Part shown: in pieces, positions 36,060-47,441 of the stretch
Layout: each line of letters begins with the position of its first letter
Position numbering within the stretch: position 1 is the first letter of the stretch
Assembly (NCBI GenBank): GCA_002150815.3
Contig: NDFF03000003.1
Span: forward strand, 372,001 to 436,000
From: Grammothele lineata
Taxonomy: Eukaryota; Basidiomycota; Agaricomycetes; Polyporales; Polyporaceae
Length of the DNA stretch: 64,000 nt
Direction: 5' to 3'
Position numbers and translations under genes: made by a program
Notes under the pieces: model-generated
The model's database searches: none
The model's input: the letters and a program-made list of their open reading frames with translations, nothing else
What the model was told of the DNA's origin: nothing

Positions 36060-39000
36060 ATGGCGACATTTTCACCGGCACCGCGGCGCGCTGCACGCTA
36101 TACTTCCATTGGCATGTCGCCCTCACCACCCAGGCAGGGATCCCCGAGGCGCACCCGCGCAGGCAGCGCTCAGCCACAATCGCGCTTCACGACGCCACGC
36201 CGTGCGGGGCACCTCGCATCTATACGCGACGATGAATCTCTCGTGTCGGTATCTGGAATGGACGTCGATGATAATGCGCAAGAAGTGCTCGAAAACGGAT
36301 TGAAGGCGGAGACTATATTCTCCAAGTCGAAAGAGATGGCCGTTTCCTTCTACGCCCAACTGCCCATGGAGGTTAGGCAGGCACTTCGGAACGCTGGTAA
36401 GCTGCTTTGTCCACCTGATCTGTCCGGTATGATGAAATCTTCATAGACTTCCTACGGGAGGGTTATACTGGAGATGTCGATCCCGTTACGGGGTTTGCTC
36501 TGGTGGTCTCCCTGGAGACATGTTTCGTGTGGAAATACAGTCAGGTAATCGCGTTTAATGCCATTTTCAGCTGTCCTCTTGGACTCACGCTCGACTCCCG
36601 GTACAGGCCCTAACCGGCACTCCGACATGTTATATTTTCAGTTGCCCACCACAAGACAACCCCTTGCCCATGGCCACCCAGTTTCACGGATTAGTCCCTT
36701 ACGGTTCGCAGCGTGAACCTGGACTCATAGTCTGTTCATATTCTGGCCATCTTCGGTTCTGGGATAGCATCGGTATGGGACTTGCGGGAGGAGAAAACTT
36801 CTCTTCCTATGTACTCCCTATTTCTGAAGAAGAGATAGTAACCACACTCACTCGCGCAGATGTGAGCGCTTTCGCTTTCCGCCGTGTGTCCATATGTCTC
36901 ACGAAGTCTTCTTTGCTCAGCCCCAGACATTCATCGCGTCCACGTCAGCTGGTCGATTGTTCCGACTAGTTGTAACCTCCTCTGGTGGCAGCTACCACCT
37001 GTCGACGCATGTATTCAGTCGGCCGTCATCTTCTCTGTCTCTGTCGAGGCTGCTTCCCGGTTTCTGGTCTGCGCCAGAACTTCAACCACAACCAGGAAAT
37101 ATCAATGCTGTCGCGGCCTGTGTTATGAACCCTGGGGCGACAGGGCGGGTTCTATGGGCTTTGGTCGACACGCGTCTACAACAATGGAATATGTCTATCG
37201 AAGGTTGGGAAGAACTTCTCCTTGAGGAAGACCTAGACGTACAAATCCGGGATGCAATCAGATCCCAATTTCCGAACGCGCCAAGGGAAGACGTTGAGCT
37301 TGATCTTGAACTCTTGGATCTTAAAGTACAGGGGTCAGTACAACAATACGACCTCTGCGCCATTGCATTCACTGACAGTCGCTCAGATCGAACAACATGA
37401 TTATACTCGTGTCTTTCGCAGGACGTGAGGACGAGCATGCCTTGGTATCCGGCACACTTCCCCGTCGCGTTTATGCTATATTGTCTTTGAGGCACCTTCC
37501 CGGCACTTTCCAGATTCTGCGAGTCCAGGCGGTGCCCTATCAAAGTGTACGCTACGACCCTTCCGCGAATGCGTCGTACGAGGCTCACTGTTAGTAGACT
37601 TCTAGCTCTGGAGCTCCGATACATCCCCGGATACAAACCGTGGTACCCGAAAAGCTGCTTGTCGTTCAGTTCGGTGATGCTGTCACAATATGTGCTCAAG
37701 GTGAGCTGATGTCATGTCAAAAGAAATGATGATGACTGAGAAAATCGACAGAGAATGAGTATATGGACCGCTTGGAACTCAAGTCCTCCACTGATCGCAC
37801 TTTGGGTGTTGGCGTTGTCGAGGAAGAACGCTCACTCCTTGTCTTGACTGCCACCACCATGATGAAGACGACCATTGACATGGCAGAAGTTTCCCGCTTT
37901 CATCCGGAGTCAGCGGCTGAGGCTATAACTAATACGTTGGAGCTAGCTAATACGTAATATTTAGGTCTGGTCGCGCCAACCTAATTAAGTCCACAATGAC
38001 GAAAGCGATCTTATATGGGTCACTCCCCGAGGTGTGTATCAAAACAGCCGTATGAACAATCAATACTTACTTTCCTTGTAGAATCCTCTTTACTTCAGCT
38101 TCCCTCCCGAGATTGATGAGGAGGCTCTCATGGCTGGTGCGGAGCAGCTGAGCGAGGCAGTGCTGGAATCAGGTGGGTGAATAGCGTATTGCAATGTCAT
38201 TGACATCTCACTTCTTGTGTGTAGACACTGAGGTTGTGCGAGCACACCATGACCTCAATGCACAGATGACAGCACGGAAGGAACGCTTGAGCTTTCTCAT
38301 CAAGTTCATCAATGACAATTCGGCATTAGCGAAGGTCGGTTCTAAAGACGTCTCATGTGGAACACCGATGCGAAATGAGACTATCCACAGATGTCCCAAC
38401 GTAGTCGCCAGACGTTGGCCATGGATGCTGAGAAGCTCTATGCTGCGCACCAGCTCTGGCTCCGCCACAATGAATCCCTTAGGTGCGTTCAGACGGGATC
38501 CATAGTGAACACATCTCTCACTATGTGTGCTGCACAGAGATGGGCAGAGCCACAATACTCTATACCAATCCGTATACTACTACATGAACGCGATTGGCGA
38601 GGGTCACCACGAGGACTGTCTCCGGGCCTTCCTCAGGCTCCGAGTGAGAGATCTCGGCGGTTTACTAGCTCATGTTGTCGAAATAGTACGTCGTTCGGCG
38701 TCGAACACACATAGTAATCTTGTGGAGGTTATCCCGCAGGCAAACTTGATTGTGATGGTATGTCATCGTATATGATTCATTGGTCTATTCTCACACAAGA
38801 TCCTAGACAATCCTACAAGGTGCTCGCAATTACCGCGAGTATAACATGGGTGTGTACGGTATTGCGCTGCCCATCATCGATGCATGGACAAGCCAACCGG
38901 ACGTCATCAACATCGTCAATGAGTTGTTCAATATGACCGCACAGCTTGTTGAGGCGCCATCCGGGGATGCCGAGACGGCTAGCACGAAAAGGCAACCTCG

Positions 39001-40685
39001 ATCCCAGCTACCAGAACTCGCTTCTTGTCTGTTCAAATGCTTACAAGAACGGTTGGACTGGCTCGCGAGGTTGGATCTCTCAACTCCTCAATATGCTCCG
39101 AACAGTTTGCTCACGCATAACCGTAGCCCTATGGCGGCCACCGATGCTAATGCGGAGAGAGAAAAATCCCAGCTTTCGGACCGCTTCCGTCAACTTCGTC
39201 CTGACGCCCTAGAGGTTCTCCGTACGTCGTCTGCCGCACACGTCGGAAGGTTGACTGAAAATTGTCCCAGGAAAGAATGACTTCGCTAACGAGGCTTTCA
39301 GACTAGCGGAAGACTACCATGATTTCCGTAGTCTTGCTTCTCTGTGCCATAAAGGGAGGATCTTCCCACCACATGAGAACCCGAACGCGGCTCGTATCCT
39401 GGCTTACGTCGAGAAGTTTAAGGAAGCCTTCACGAATGAGTTATATCAGTGGTACATCGAACACGGGGAGCTCCGCACACTATTCGCGCAAGATCATCCG
39501 GAATACCTGGACCTTTTCTTCGAGGAGCATCCTCTTCCAAGTGTTTCATGGATCCACGATCTAGGACGTGGCAGATTTGCAACGGCTTCACAGGCATTGC
39601 AGTTGGAGTCAGAACATGCATCAGAGCTCGAATCCAAACATGTATGTAATTATCCTCCTCTTTTTGCAAGGCACAGCTAAATAAGACTTACAGCTGATGC
39701 TCAGCATTGGGAAGTTGTCTCATCTTGCTCAGTTGCACGAGGGGAAAAGCTTCGTCAGCCAAGAACTCTTAGATGGTACGTCGAATTTTTTGCTGTCTCG
39801 TTGCATAAGACTTAGACTATCTCCAAAAGCATTCCACGACGGCCTAGACTTTGTCAGTGTGCATGAGACCTTGCTCGCTGATCTTAAGTCGGCATTGGCG
39901 TCCGTGCGGTCTCGACAGTCCCTTGAGATGCAGGTGGACATGATTGCACAGAAGAAAGCAACCAAACTGGCGACTCGCAAGGCCCTATACAATGTAGGAG
40001 TGAGGTTTTACTATTGGCGCGACAAGTTACTAATGTCTCCCACAGGTCTTCAAGTATCTTGTTCGACTCCTTCTCCAAGGCAAGGCGCTTTCTATCGAGG
40101 ATATGGCAGATATCCTGTGCTTGAAGGATAATGACTATCATGTGGAAGACTATTCTACGGCGTTGCATTTGCTAGCCCGCGCCGAGGTCAGTACGAACAG
40201 TACATCGCGGTTTTCATGGCTCTACTCATTCACGGAGCTTGAAGAACATCCCCAGTACACGGCGGCTTAGTGCGTTAAAGAATGTCTGGCGGCGCATCTT
40301 CATTCATGACGAGTAGGCTGGCACATCTCCCTCCAATTCTATCCGCTGACTTTCGTGACATAGCTGGAATCATATTCGCCAAACGACTGGTGTCACAGAT
40401 GAAGAGCTGAATGAACGTCTGCGAAGCACCGCGCTCTATGCTGCACTCTCTTCTATCGCTCGCCGAAGGAACCAGCCACAAGGGTACAAGCTCTCCCCCC
40501 TGGAAGCCCTAGACGTCCCACCAGAGGACAAGATCGCCCTTCGGTGGCCGAGCATGTCTCCTGAAGAAGCTTCCTCGATCGCTCGCGACTACGAACGAGA
40601 TAGTAGAACGCTGCAGGACTTGGACCTCAATGGCATCTACCAGAGCATGGAACAACTCGTGATGTCGGATGTCGAGGACTCGTGA
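36060..40685 (+). CDS. NUP133: Nucleoporin Nup133
   Basis: Scaffold subunit of the Y-complex (Nup107-160/Nup84) of the nuclear pore. The N-terminal tail is basic Ser/Pro-rich (RRAARYTSIGMSPSPPRQGS). The beta-propeller region includes FLREGYTGDVDPVTGFALVV, CFVWKYSQ, CYIFSCPPQDNPLPM, GLIVCSYSGHLRFWDSI, TFIASTSAGRLFRLVV and LWALVDTRLQQWNMSIEGWE. The C-terminal alpha-helical solenoid covers about 38050-40680 (RLSFLIKFINDNSALAK, NYREYNMGVYGIALPIID, YEHGELRTLF-like helices) and ends YQSMEQLVMSDVEDS. About 20 introns. The ATG at 36060 is the first in the open frame; total length of roughly 1,250 residues fits the family. Confidence 0.9.
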
Positions 40686-40835
40686 TTATTTGGATTATTG
40701 GACTCTCGCAAGCCACTATCCCCCCTATTTGCCGTCTCGCTTCTGTACTCCATTACATTGTATGCTATGTTGAATGCATGGATACGACGTCGAGACTGGC
40801 GAATGATTTCTGTACAACAGAGGATTGCTAGAGGG

Positions 40836-41448
40836 TTACGCCCGTCCTCCAAGCGGATGCATTAGGCGGTAAACCAACTTCTCGTACAGCACACGAGCGC
40901 GAAGCGAGATGACTTGCCAATTCCGTCGCCGCCATTCCTCGCCGTAGTTGTCGAGTCGCGTACTCTCCTGCACCACCCAACGGGCGTAAAACTCAGACAG
41001 GGCCACCTCGCGTTCATCCGCAGTCGCACTCTCCAGCAGGCTGTCCAAAACGGCCTTCTTTGCAGCATAGAACCTCGTATTACTCTGAGACCAAGGGAAA
41101 AAGGGGGGGTGTCAAACTAGAGCGAGGGCGAGGAAAAACATGCTTGTGCAGGTAGCATAGGATAGACAGCGCACCTCCTTCCAAAACGCGTGGTTGAACG
41201 TGTCTAACTCCTGCCTCTGCATTTTCCACTGATACTCCCGCGTGTCGCCGGTGAACTCCCGGAGCGAGTACGGGTGCCGGACTTGGGGTGGAGGTGGGGG
41301 TGCATCGTCGTATATGACTGGGCGTAGGTGGGAGACGGGATCCGGCGGACCAACAAGATCTCTCCGAACTATCGTGGCGTGTAGCTTCCGTGCATGAAGA
41401 TTGATGCTAGAGAGGGAGGACGAAGGAAGTACTCGGACGAGCAGCATC
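40836..41448 (-). CDS. COA8/APOPT1-like mitochondrial protein
   Basis: Resembles cytochrome c oxidase assembly factor 8, a mitochondrial protein that protects COX assembly under oxidative stress. The start at 41448 gives MLLVRVLPSSSLSSINLHAR, a good presequence. The signature VRRDLVGPPDPVSHLRPVIYDD corresponds to DWIGPPDKYSNLRPV of the human protein, followed by RQELDTFNHAFWKE (Trp/Asn/Phe pattern). The second exon has NTRFYAAKKAVLDS, LSEFYARWVVQESTRLDNY and EEWRRRNWQVISLRARVLYE. One intron around 41080-41180. The frame is also open to an upstream ATG-containing segment (to 41573). Confidence 0.85.
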
Positions 41449-41684
41449 GCGGTTTCCGGTAGAGGTGTAACGAGCGTCACGTGTGATAACATTGGCTTCA
41501 AACAGCTCCGTTCTAGTGCCCCAACATTGAGAGGGTACTCGTCCATTTTATATTTTATATAGAACTCGCGCACACAAGCTCCCCAGCTAAAACGCGTACA
41601 AGAGCAAAGATATAAACATTACAACGTCTAAAGAGGGCGTAGCTTGTATGTGTCCAACAGAAGTTCCTGACGTGAATGCACTAC

Positions 41685-42650
41685 TCAGTGTGCCTCTCCA
41701 TGCTCCTCCTCATGAGTCGATGAAGGCGCAAGCGCGCTGGCGATAACCCAGGATCCTGCAACAAGGCCAAAAAGCCCCCATACACCACGCTTCTCGTCCT
41801 CGTTGAGTGGCCTAGACTGGCTCTGGCTGGACTCTCCACTCGACGCGACCTGAATCACAGGCAGCTGGAACGACGCGGGGACGCCGAGGTCGTCCGCCAT
41901 GTCGGCCAAGAGGCGGCCAATTTGCGACGCCGGTGGCTTGCGCAAGATCGTCCATTGTGCGGACGTCGATACAGTCTCGATGTCGGAGCTAGGGACGTAG
42001 AGGTTATGCGAGGGCCCACCTCCGGGGTGCGTACCCGCGCCGCCGACAACCACAACCTTCGGTTCAGTGGATGGTGCCTCCTGCGCAGGAGCCAGTTCCT
42101 TCTTGATCTTTGACGAATCCCACAAGTCGGGCATCAAGGGCTACGGTTCAACACAACCTTGGTCAGAGTAAACATATGAATCGGCGAGTGTGGAGCCATA
42201 CGATCTGCACTGGGGGCTCTGGAATGGGCTGGGCTGCATCCGGAATCACGGTGTCCAAGTTGAACTTTGCGGGAACAGGCTCGGCAGTGGAAGGCACGCC
42301 GGGCACCTCAGTTGGCCTTTTGAGAGGTACAGCAGAGGCACGCCGGATCTGCGGCGCAACGGGGATAGGCTCGGGGGCAAGAGCCTTTTTGTGGTCATCT
42401 TGCTGCAGACGCGTAATTAAAGTCGCCTTGTTGCCCGAGCTGAGTGCGTGCCCAAGTTGAACATTATTTTGAGGTAGGCGCAGAGGATATATGCGACATA
42501 CGAAGGAATACCACGTTTCTTCGCCTCCTTCCTCAGTTCAACGACGGTCTCGTTTTCCCATGCCTTGGTTAGAAGAACGGTAGATACAAATGTCCGCGAC
42601 TGGGACAAGATAGTGTGGCGGAGAGGGAGGCGGAGAGGAGCGCAGTGCAT
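41685..42650 (-). CDS. SAP-domain protein with predicted mitochondrial presequence and C-terminal membrane segment
   Basis: The first exon starts MHCAPLRLPLRHTILSQSRT, rich in Arg/Leu/Thr with no acids, a likely mitochondrial presequence. It continues WENETVVELRKEAKKRGIPS and splices to SGNKATLITRLQQDD, together a SAP motif (DNA/RNA-binding helix-turn-helix). A long Pro/Ala-rich linker (PVAPQIRRASAVPLKRPTEV) and a Pro-rich exon follow. Near the end DEKRGVWGLFGLVAGSWVIA is one hydrophobic helix, then an acidic His-containing tail (THEEEHGEAH). This suggests an inner-membrane protein tethering nucleic acid, perhaps the mitochondrial nucleoid; function is inferred and I know no named orthologue. 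Confidence 0.7.
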
Positions 42651-43492
42651 GGCGGGAATGAAGCAAAGCCTACCCAGCACAAGCTAGCGGGATAGCTCGG
42701 GCGTAGCACATTCAAAGCGCCCAGTATGATATCATCGTTCGCACGCTCGGAACACCGACTTGAGCCGCTCCTCGACGAGGTCACATACTTACATATATAG
42801 TACAGCTTCGACACCCCATTATCTTGCATCCGCATCTGTATTGTGAATATGATTCCTACCTCACATTCCGTGTGGGGAAAGCACTACAGTCTCTTGAACT
42901 TGGACCGTTCAAGCACACTACAACGTCCCTGAGGTGTTCCGAGCGCGTCTTGGGAGCGTATATATTAGATGTGCGTATACGAGTACGGGGGGGCTTGTAG
43001 GCCATATGACGAGGGGAAGCTGGCCATCAGGGTAGGCTGCCTTGAACATTCTAGCACCTTCCCGCATTGAGGGTCCACCGTGGGCATGCAGTGGGCGCAC
43101 AGCGGGAAAGACCGGGGAGGTCGCGCGGCCGGCTGCGTCGGGCAGTGAGCTCGAAGAGAAAGAGGCCATTCACGACAAGGGTGTACCAGAAACAAAAGCG
43201 ATGGTTGGGCCAAGGGCAGAGTGGAGAACAAGTAAAGAAAGCTACAGCCTTGGTCAATCTGCCGCCATCACCGCGACTTATCTCTTGCAATCTTTCCTTC
43301 AAAGTCGTTTAACGCGTCTCGCAATCATGAATGCCTCGTGTTCCGGTCGCCTCGTGTCCTCCAAGTCCGACGCTCTCCTCGCTTGACTCCGATTTCGCAT
43401 ATTAGTCTCTTCATCTTCCGCGGACACCTCTCCATCTACCCTTTCCCCTTCCCTCCCTTCCGTCGCTGCCTATATGCTCCTCTCGCCAGCGT
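42651..43492. other. Divergent intergenic region, no gene seen
   Basis: Upstream regions of two divergent genes. Overlapping frames at 42918-43390 on both strands have no domain. The last 100 bases are pyrimidine-rich (ctcttcatcttccgcgg, cctttccccttccctccc), as often seen near fungal transcription starts. Confidence 0.5.
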
Positions 43493-45350
43493 ATGTCTCT
43501 GCTTTTCCAGCTCAGCATCAAAATCTCGTCTAATCGCGGCGGATTTGATAGCGCTTCAAATGCGAGCCTCCCCTCCTCGCAGGGCTTTTGGGGCAGGTTC
43601 AAGACCCCGAAGAGCAACAAGGAAGCCCAACTCACACAACCTACCATGGCGCTGACCCGGCAACGTCTGTTGACCCTCGCGTTTGAAGACATGGAGACTA
43701 TCAGAATGGTGCGTGCTCAAAATATGTCCTCGGGGCTTGCCACTCCAGTGCCTCACATTCATTAAAAGCTTCCTAACTCATACGTGGTACGCCTATGCCT
43801 TCCTTCTCCGTTATTTGATCGCGTGGTGTTCATGTACCGGCCAGGAACTGGAAGCGCTTGCCCGAGATTGGATCAAGCCACCCCCCGACGTCATGTTTGC
43901 GCTTCGTGTGCCGATTGAGTATGCGTCCCTGAACGCTGCAGTATGTCGCAAATCCGAGCCTTGACTAATCATGCGCTGAATTGCGTTTACGATGATAGCG
44001 TCTAGTAGCGGGACCATACATCTATGTACGAATGATGTCACATTGGGTGTCTTTGCTGAGAATTCGCTGACAATAAGCCTCAGTTGACTGGCGAAGATTC
44101 ATACCAGATTGCCACGATGGGTGTGCAGGGTCTACGAGTCGAAATAGTAACTGATGCCCCGCCCCCTCCTGACGAACCTCCGTGAGTGTTGTATTTCTTC
44201 AAATCTTGACACTTTCTGACATTACTCCCGGTCGGACAGTCCGCCACCGTGAGTCACCTCGCCAATATGTGCTGTATAGGGTGCTCATCTGTAGTCCAGT
44301 CCCCCACCCGTATTAGAGATGCCAGGCACGTTCAGCCTCGAGCTCGCACCGGGACAGACTGTGGCGCTAGACACCACGATCACGTCTGATGAGCTGGACA
44401 TGGCTAGGATGGAGGACGGCACGACTGTCGACGGGTCTTTCTGGGGCAAGTTGGATATCGTGCATGACGGCGACGACCATCGACTGGAGTTCTCTGGAAC
44501 GCGCATAGAAAACACCGAAAACGTATCGACAGACCTGATCATCGACTCAAGAGTCATGAACAAGCTTGCTGTCGCTGCAAAGCCTGCCACAGCTCGCTGT
44601 CATCTGAGCATCCTCGCACCTGGTCAGCAATACGCAGACCTCCAACTCTCCTTCTCCCCGCTCTGGAAGATGGGCGTAACCTGGCCGCCCGCCGAGCCTG
44701 TTCCTGAATACCCCAACAAGGTCAAGTGGTTTTTGCGGGTGCATCCTGGTGGTGCTCTTGAGCACTTCGAGACAGAAATGACAGCGACCTCCGTTTACTA
44801 TGAAGCCATGCAAGTTGCGAGTCTGCTGTTTCATTTCCAGGAAGGTTGATCGTTTCTATTGCAGTCCCGAGCCTGGCATGCTTGATCCTCAAGAGTTCAT
44901 CGCTCCTCGGAACGGGTTCGCAATGTCTTTCCGAGACTTCGTCCCGCACCTTATGCGGGTTCTCGACCAATTGGGGATGTCACTATTCGCTCGCACGACG
45001 TTCATAAAGTGCGCTACACTTTCTTTACTTACCTTGACTGCCGCTGATGACCCTCCTGCAGTAATAACATGGCACAATTCTCGGCACACCGAAATATCGC
45101 CTACCGTTTCATGTCTCCGAGCAAGATCGCGTCCGCAATTGACATTTCGGTCACAGTCGAGAACTGCGTGTTTACACGCCTGTTTCTGATGTACCGTGGT
45201 GTCACTGATGACGAGCTTAGCCTGTTCTCGGGTGCAGGCGAGAAGGAGGCGAACGCGGCGAACTGGCGCGAGATCGTCGGTTGGTCTGAGCTCAGCAAGG
45301 ATCCAGCCCACTTCCGTGTCCTCGAGACGTCTGTGCTTGAGATCACGTAG
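43493..45350 (+). CDS. Unrecognised conserved-looking protein, multi-exon
   Basis: Not assigned. Exons join in frame: QRLLTLAFEDMETIRM, ELEALARDWIKPPPDVMFAL, RVPIEYASLNAA, RLVAGPYIY, LTGEDSYQIATMGVQGLRVE, a Pro-run, then MPGTFSLELAPGQTVALDTT with DGSFWGKLDIVHDGDDHRLE. Then a beta-rich segment, RFYCSPEPGMLDPQEFIAPR, FRDFVPHLMRVLDQLGMSLF and the C-terminal LFLMYRGVTDDELSLFSGAG, ANWREIVGWSELSKDPAHFR ending VLEIT. The composition looks like a folded, beta-rich soluble protein. An intron at 44810-44840 appears to begin GCAAGT. A 9-nt proline exon at 44240-44248 is optional. ATG at 43493 was taken as start; ATG at 43646 is an alternative. Confidence 0.7.
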
Positions 45351-46051
45351 ATGCTGAACCTTGCGCCCGTCGTTCTTCGATTTGACTACGCTCTCTTCCC
45401 TGCGATGCCTTTACTTCTTCCGTTGATATGTCCCTACTCGCTTTCATCTCTACCGTTGATTTTGATGTTCTGGTTTCTTGTTACTTCCATCTCCCGGTCT
45501 CCCTCTGTAGTCTTATCGCTCAATTAGTGTTGTATCATGCGCGCAGGTGCGCCGTTCTGACTCTTTACACCCGACTCTCCTACGCTTCCCTAATGCTCAC
45601 GCCGATGACCGGAGTACCTACCCTACAGTTTGGTTCCATACGGACAGTCTCTGCCCTGTTTGCTGTCTTCGCTGTCGCTTGTACATGATGATCACCCATG
45701 TGTAGCCCTGAGTCTCTCCATCCTATGCCATTACTTTGTCATGATATGGCCCACTAGCTCGCACCTCAGCTGCCCCCGTCAAGGATGTGTCGGGGAGCGA
45801 TCTAATGGCGATCGGGTAGGGAAAGCGGTGCTACGGCCAGAGAACGTGGAATTCCGAGACGAAGCGGCGCGGCCGCTCGCCCCGCTGGGCGTGATCAATA
45901 ATGTCATGGAATCGAATCGTGTTGACCATCTCTCATCGACTCCGCCCCGTTCCATCCTTCATCTCCGCCCACCGCCTCCCTCCCCGCCCACCTCGCCCTC
46001 GCCCTTTACGCACACCCAGCAGCCCGGATTCCGCACGACGAGCCTCGGACA
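45351..46051. other. Intergenic region, no gene seen
   Basis: Contains the T/C-rich 3' region of the preceding gene (45360-45680) and the promoter of the coiled-coil gene. No coherent frame was seen. Confidence 0.5.
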
Positions 46052-46805
46052 ATGAACGCCTCTAGCCAGCATGGGTACGCGTCTGCCCCCGGACGCCACA
46101 CAAACAAACAGGCTCACGTCCCATCCGTTGCAGGAAGGAGCCCTCCGGGGCGTCAATGAACGCTGCCCGCGCAGCGACGCCCTCGAGGGTGCAGCAGCAG
46201 TCTAGCCACGGCGGGGAGGAGTACTACGACGAGGACGACTTCCTGGACGACTACACGCACGAGCGGCTGCCGACGCAGCCCGCCCAGCTCGACATCGACC
46301 TGCCTGAGTCGAACCTCGACCTGACGATGACCTTCAACTCCATTCTTTCAGAGCGGTCGTCCCCCGAGCCCAAGGAAGAGTGCGTGTTCCCTGCTCTTTA
46401 CCCTTTGTAACGCCGCGCTTTGCTCCCAAATGCTGCCTGGTCGTCTCCCCTTGGCCCTTCCCGCTCCTCTGGCGCACAGAGTGTCCCGATTTGGGGTTGC
46501 TCATGGCGACGTCTGGGCGCCTATTGGTGTTCAGCTGTCGCGTCGCGCCGTGTCGTGCTGCGCCGGCGCCATCCTCATCATGGGCTGGCTGGTCTCGCTG
46601 CTCGGACAGGCGCTGACGGGAGCGCATTTGCATTCGCAGGACGGAACGCGTCTCGAAGCGAGCGAGCAATGTGATGAAGCTGGCGGAGCAGAACGAGCGG
46701 TTGAAGGAGGAGCTGCGCGCGATGACCGAGCGGCTGGAGGCCGCGGAGCGGCGGCAGAAGGACCTGGAGTCGCGCGCGCGGCGGACGGCCGAGGGCGCAC
46801 ATTGA
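46052..46805 (+). CDS. Small acidic protein with C-terminal coiled coil, unknown function
   Basis: Three exons join in frame: MNASSQHG, then KEPSGASMNAARAATPSRVQ, EEYYDEDDFLDDYTHERLPT, LDIDLPESNLDLTMTFNSIL and SERSSPEPKE, then ETERVSKRASNVMKLAEQNE, RLKEELRAMTERLEAAERRQ and KDLESRARRTAEGAH. The last exon is a clear heptad-type coiled coil; the middle is acidic with YDEDDF. The second intron (about 46380-46639) is unusually long for this window, at roughly 260 nt. The size and coiled coil suggest a small scaffold or complex subunit; I cannot name it. Confidence 0.6.
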
Positions 46806-47441
46806 ACGGAGGACAAGAAGAGAAGGGAACGGAATGGAACGAGAGCAAGAGCAGCGGGAGGCCTGGATCGTGTCGCGCGTGTGCTTTAGACTACTGGACT
46901 GGCCTGGGAGGTACGGGCGAGAAGGGACGCAAGGGAGGCGATAGCACATTGCGGGACGCGAAGCGGGCGATGGAAGGAATTACTACTGGAGACGTAGTGT
47001 GCCCGCTCCCGGATGGGTTGCGCGGTGCGGTCGACTGGATCTGTATTTGTATGGATGATACCACACCCGACCCCTGCGAGTGGACGACGAGTGGACGGCG
47101 TGCGGATGAACGGGGCCGCATGGGGGTAGGGCGCGTGCAGCAGACCGGGGGGCATATCTGGCTGCTAAGCAAGCCTGGCTAGCAAGCAGGACACAGCTGG
47201 CACTGGCACGGGGCGCGTAGGATCCGTCGAGATGCGCTTGATAGAGAGAACATCGATCGTGGATAGCAGCCTGCCGCCTCTGGCGCCCAGCCCCACAGTG
47301 CACACACCTCCGACTCTCCGAGTCCCCAGACGTCACCGCGTCTCGTATATATTCCAGTGCCGCGTCCTCTTACCCTCAAGCGAACCGTCTCGCGCCCCCT
47401 CCCCCGTCGACCACCGCCCACGCCAATCTCCCTGGTTCGCC
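46806..47441. other. Intergenic region, no gene seen
   Basis: GC-rich spacer between two plus-strand genes. Long overlapping frames in several readings reflect base composition. The stretch from 47340 to 47441 is C/T-rich and directly precedes the oxidoreductase start, as expected for a promoter/5'UTR. Confidence 0.5.

Noticed and set aside
46410..47180. A 250-codon plus-strand open frame (46430-47182)
   Set aside because: It overlaps an intron and the coiled-coil exon in another frame; the coiled-coil reading has clear heptads and a natural stop, while this frame has none.
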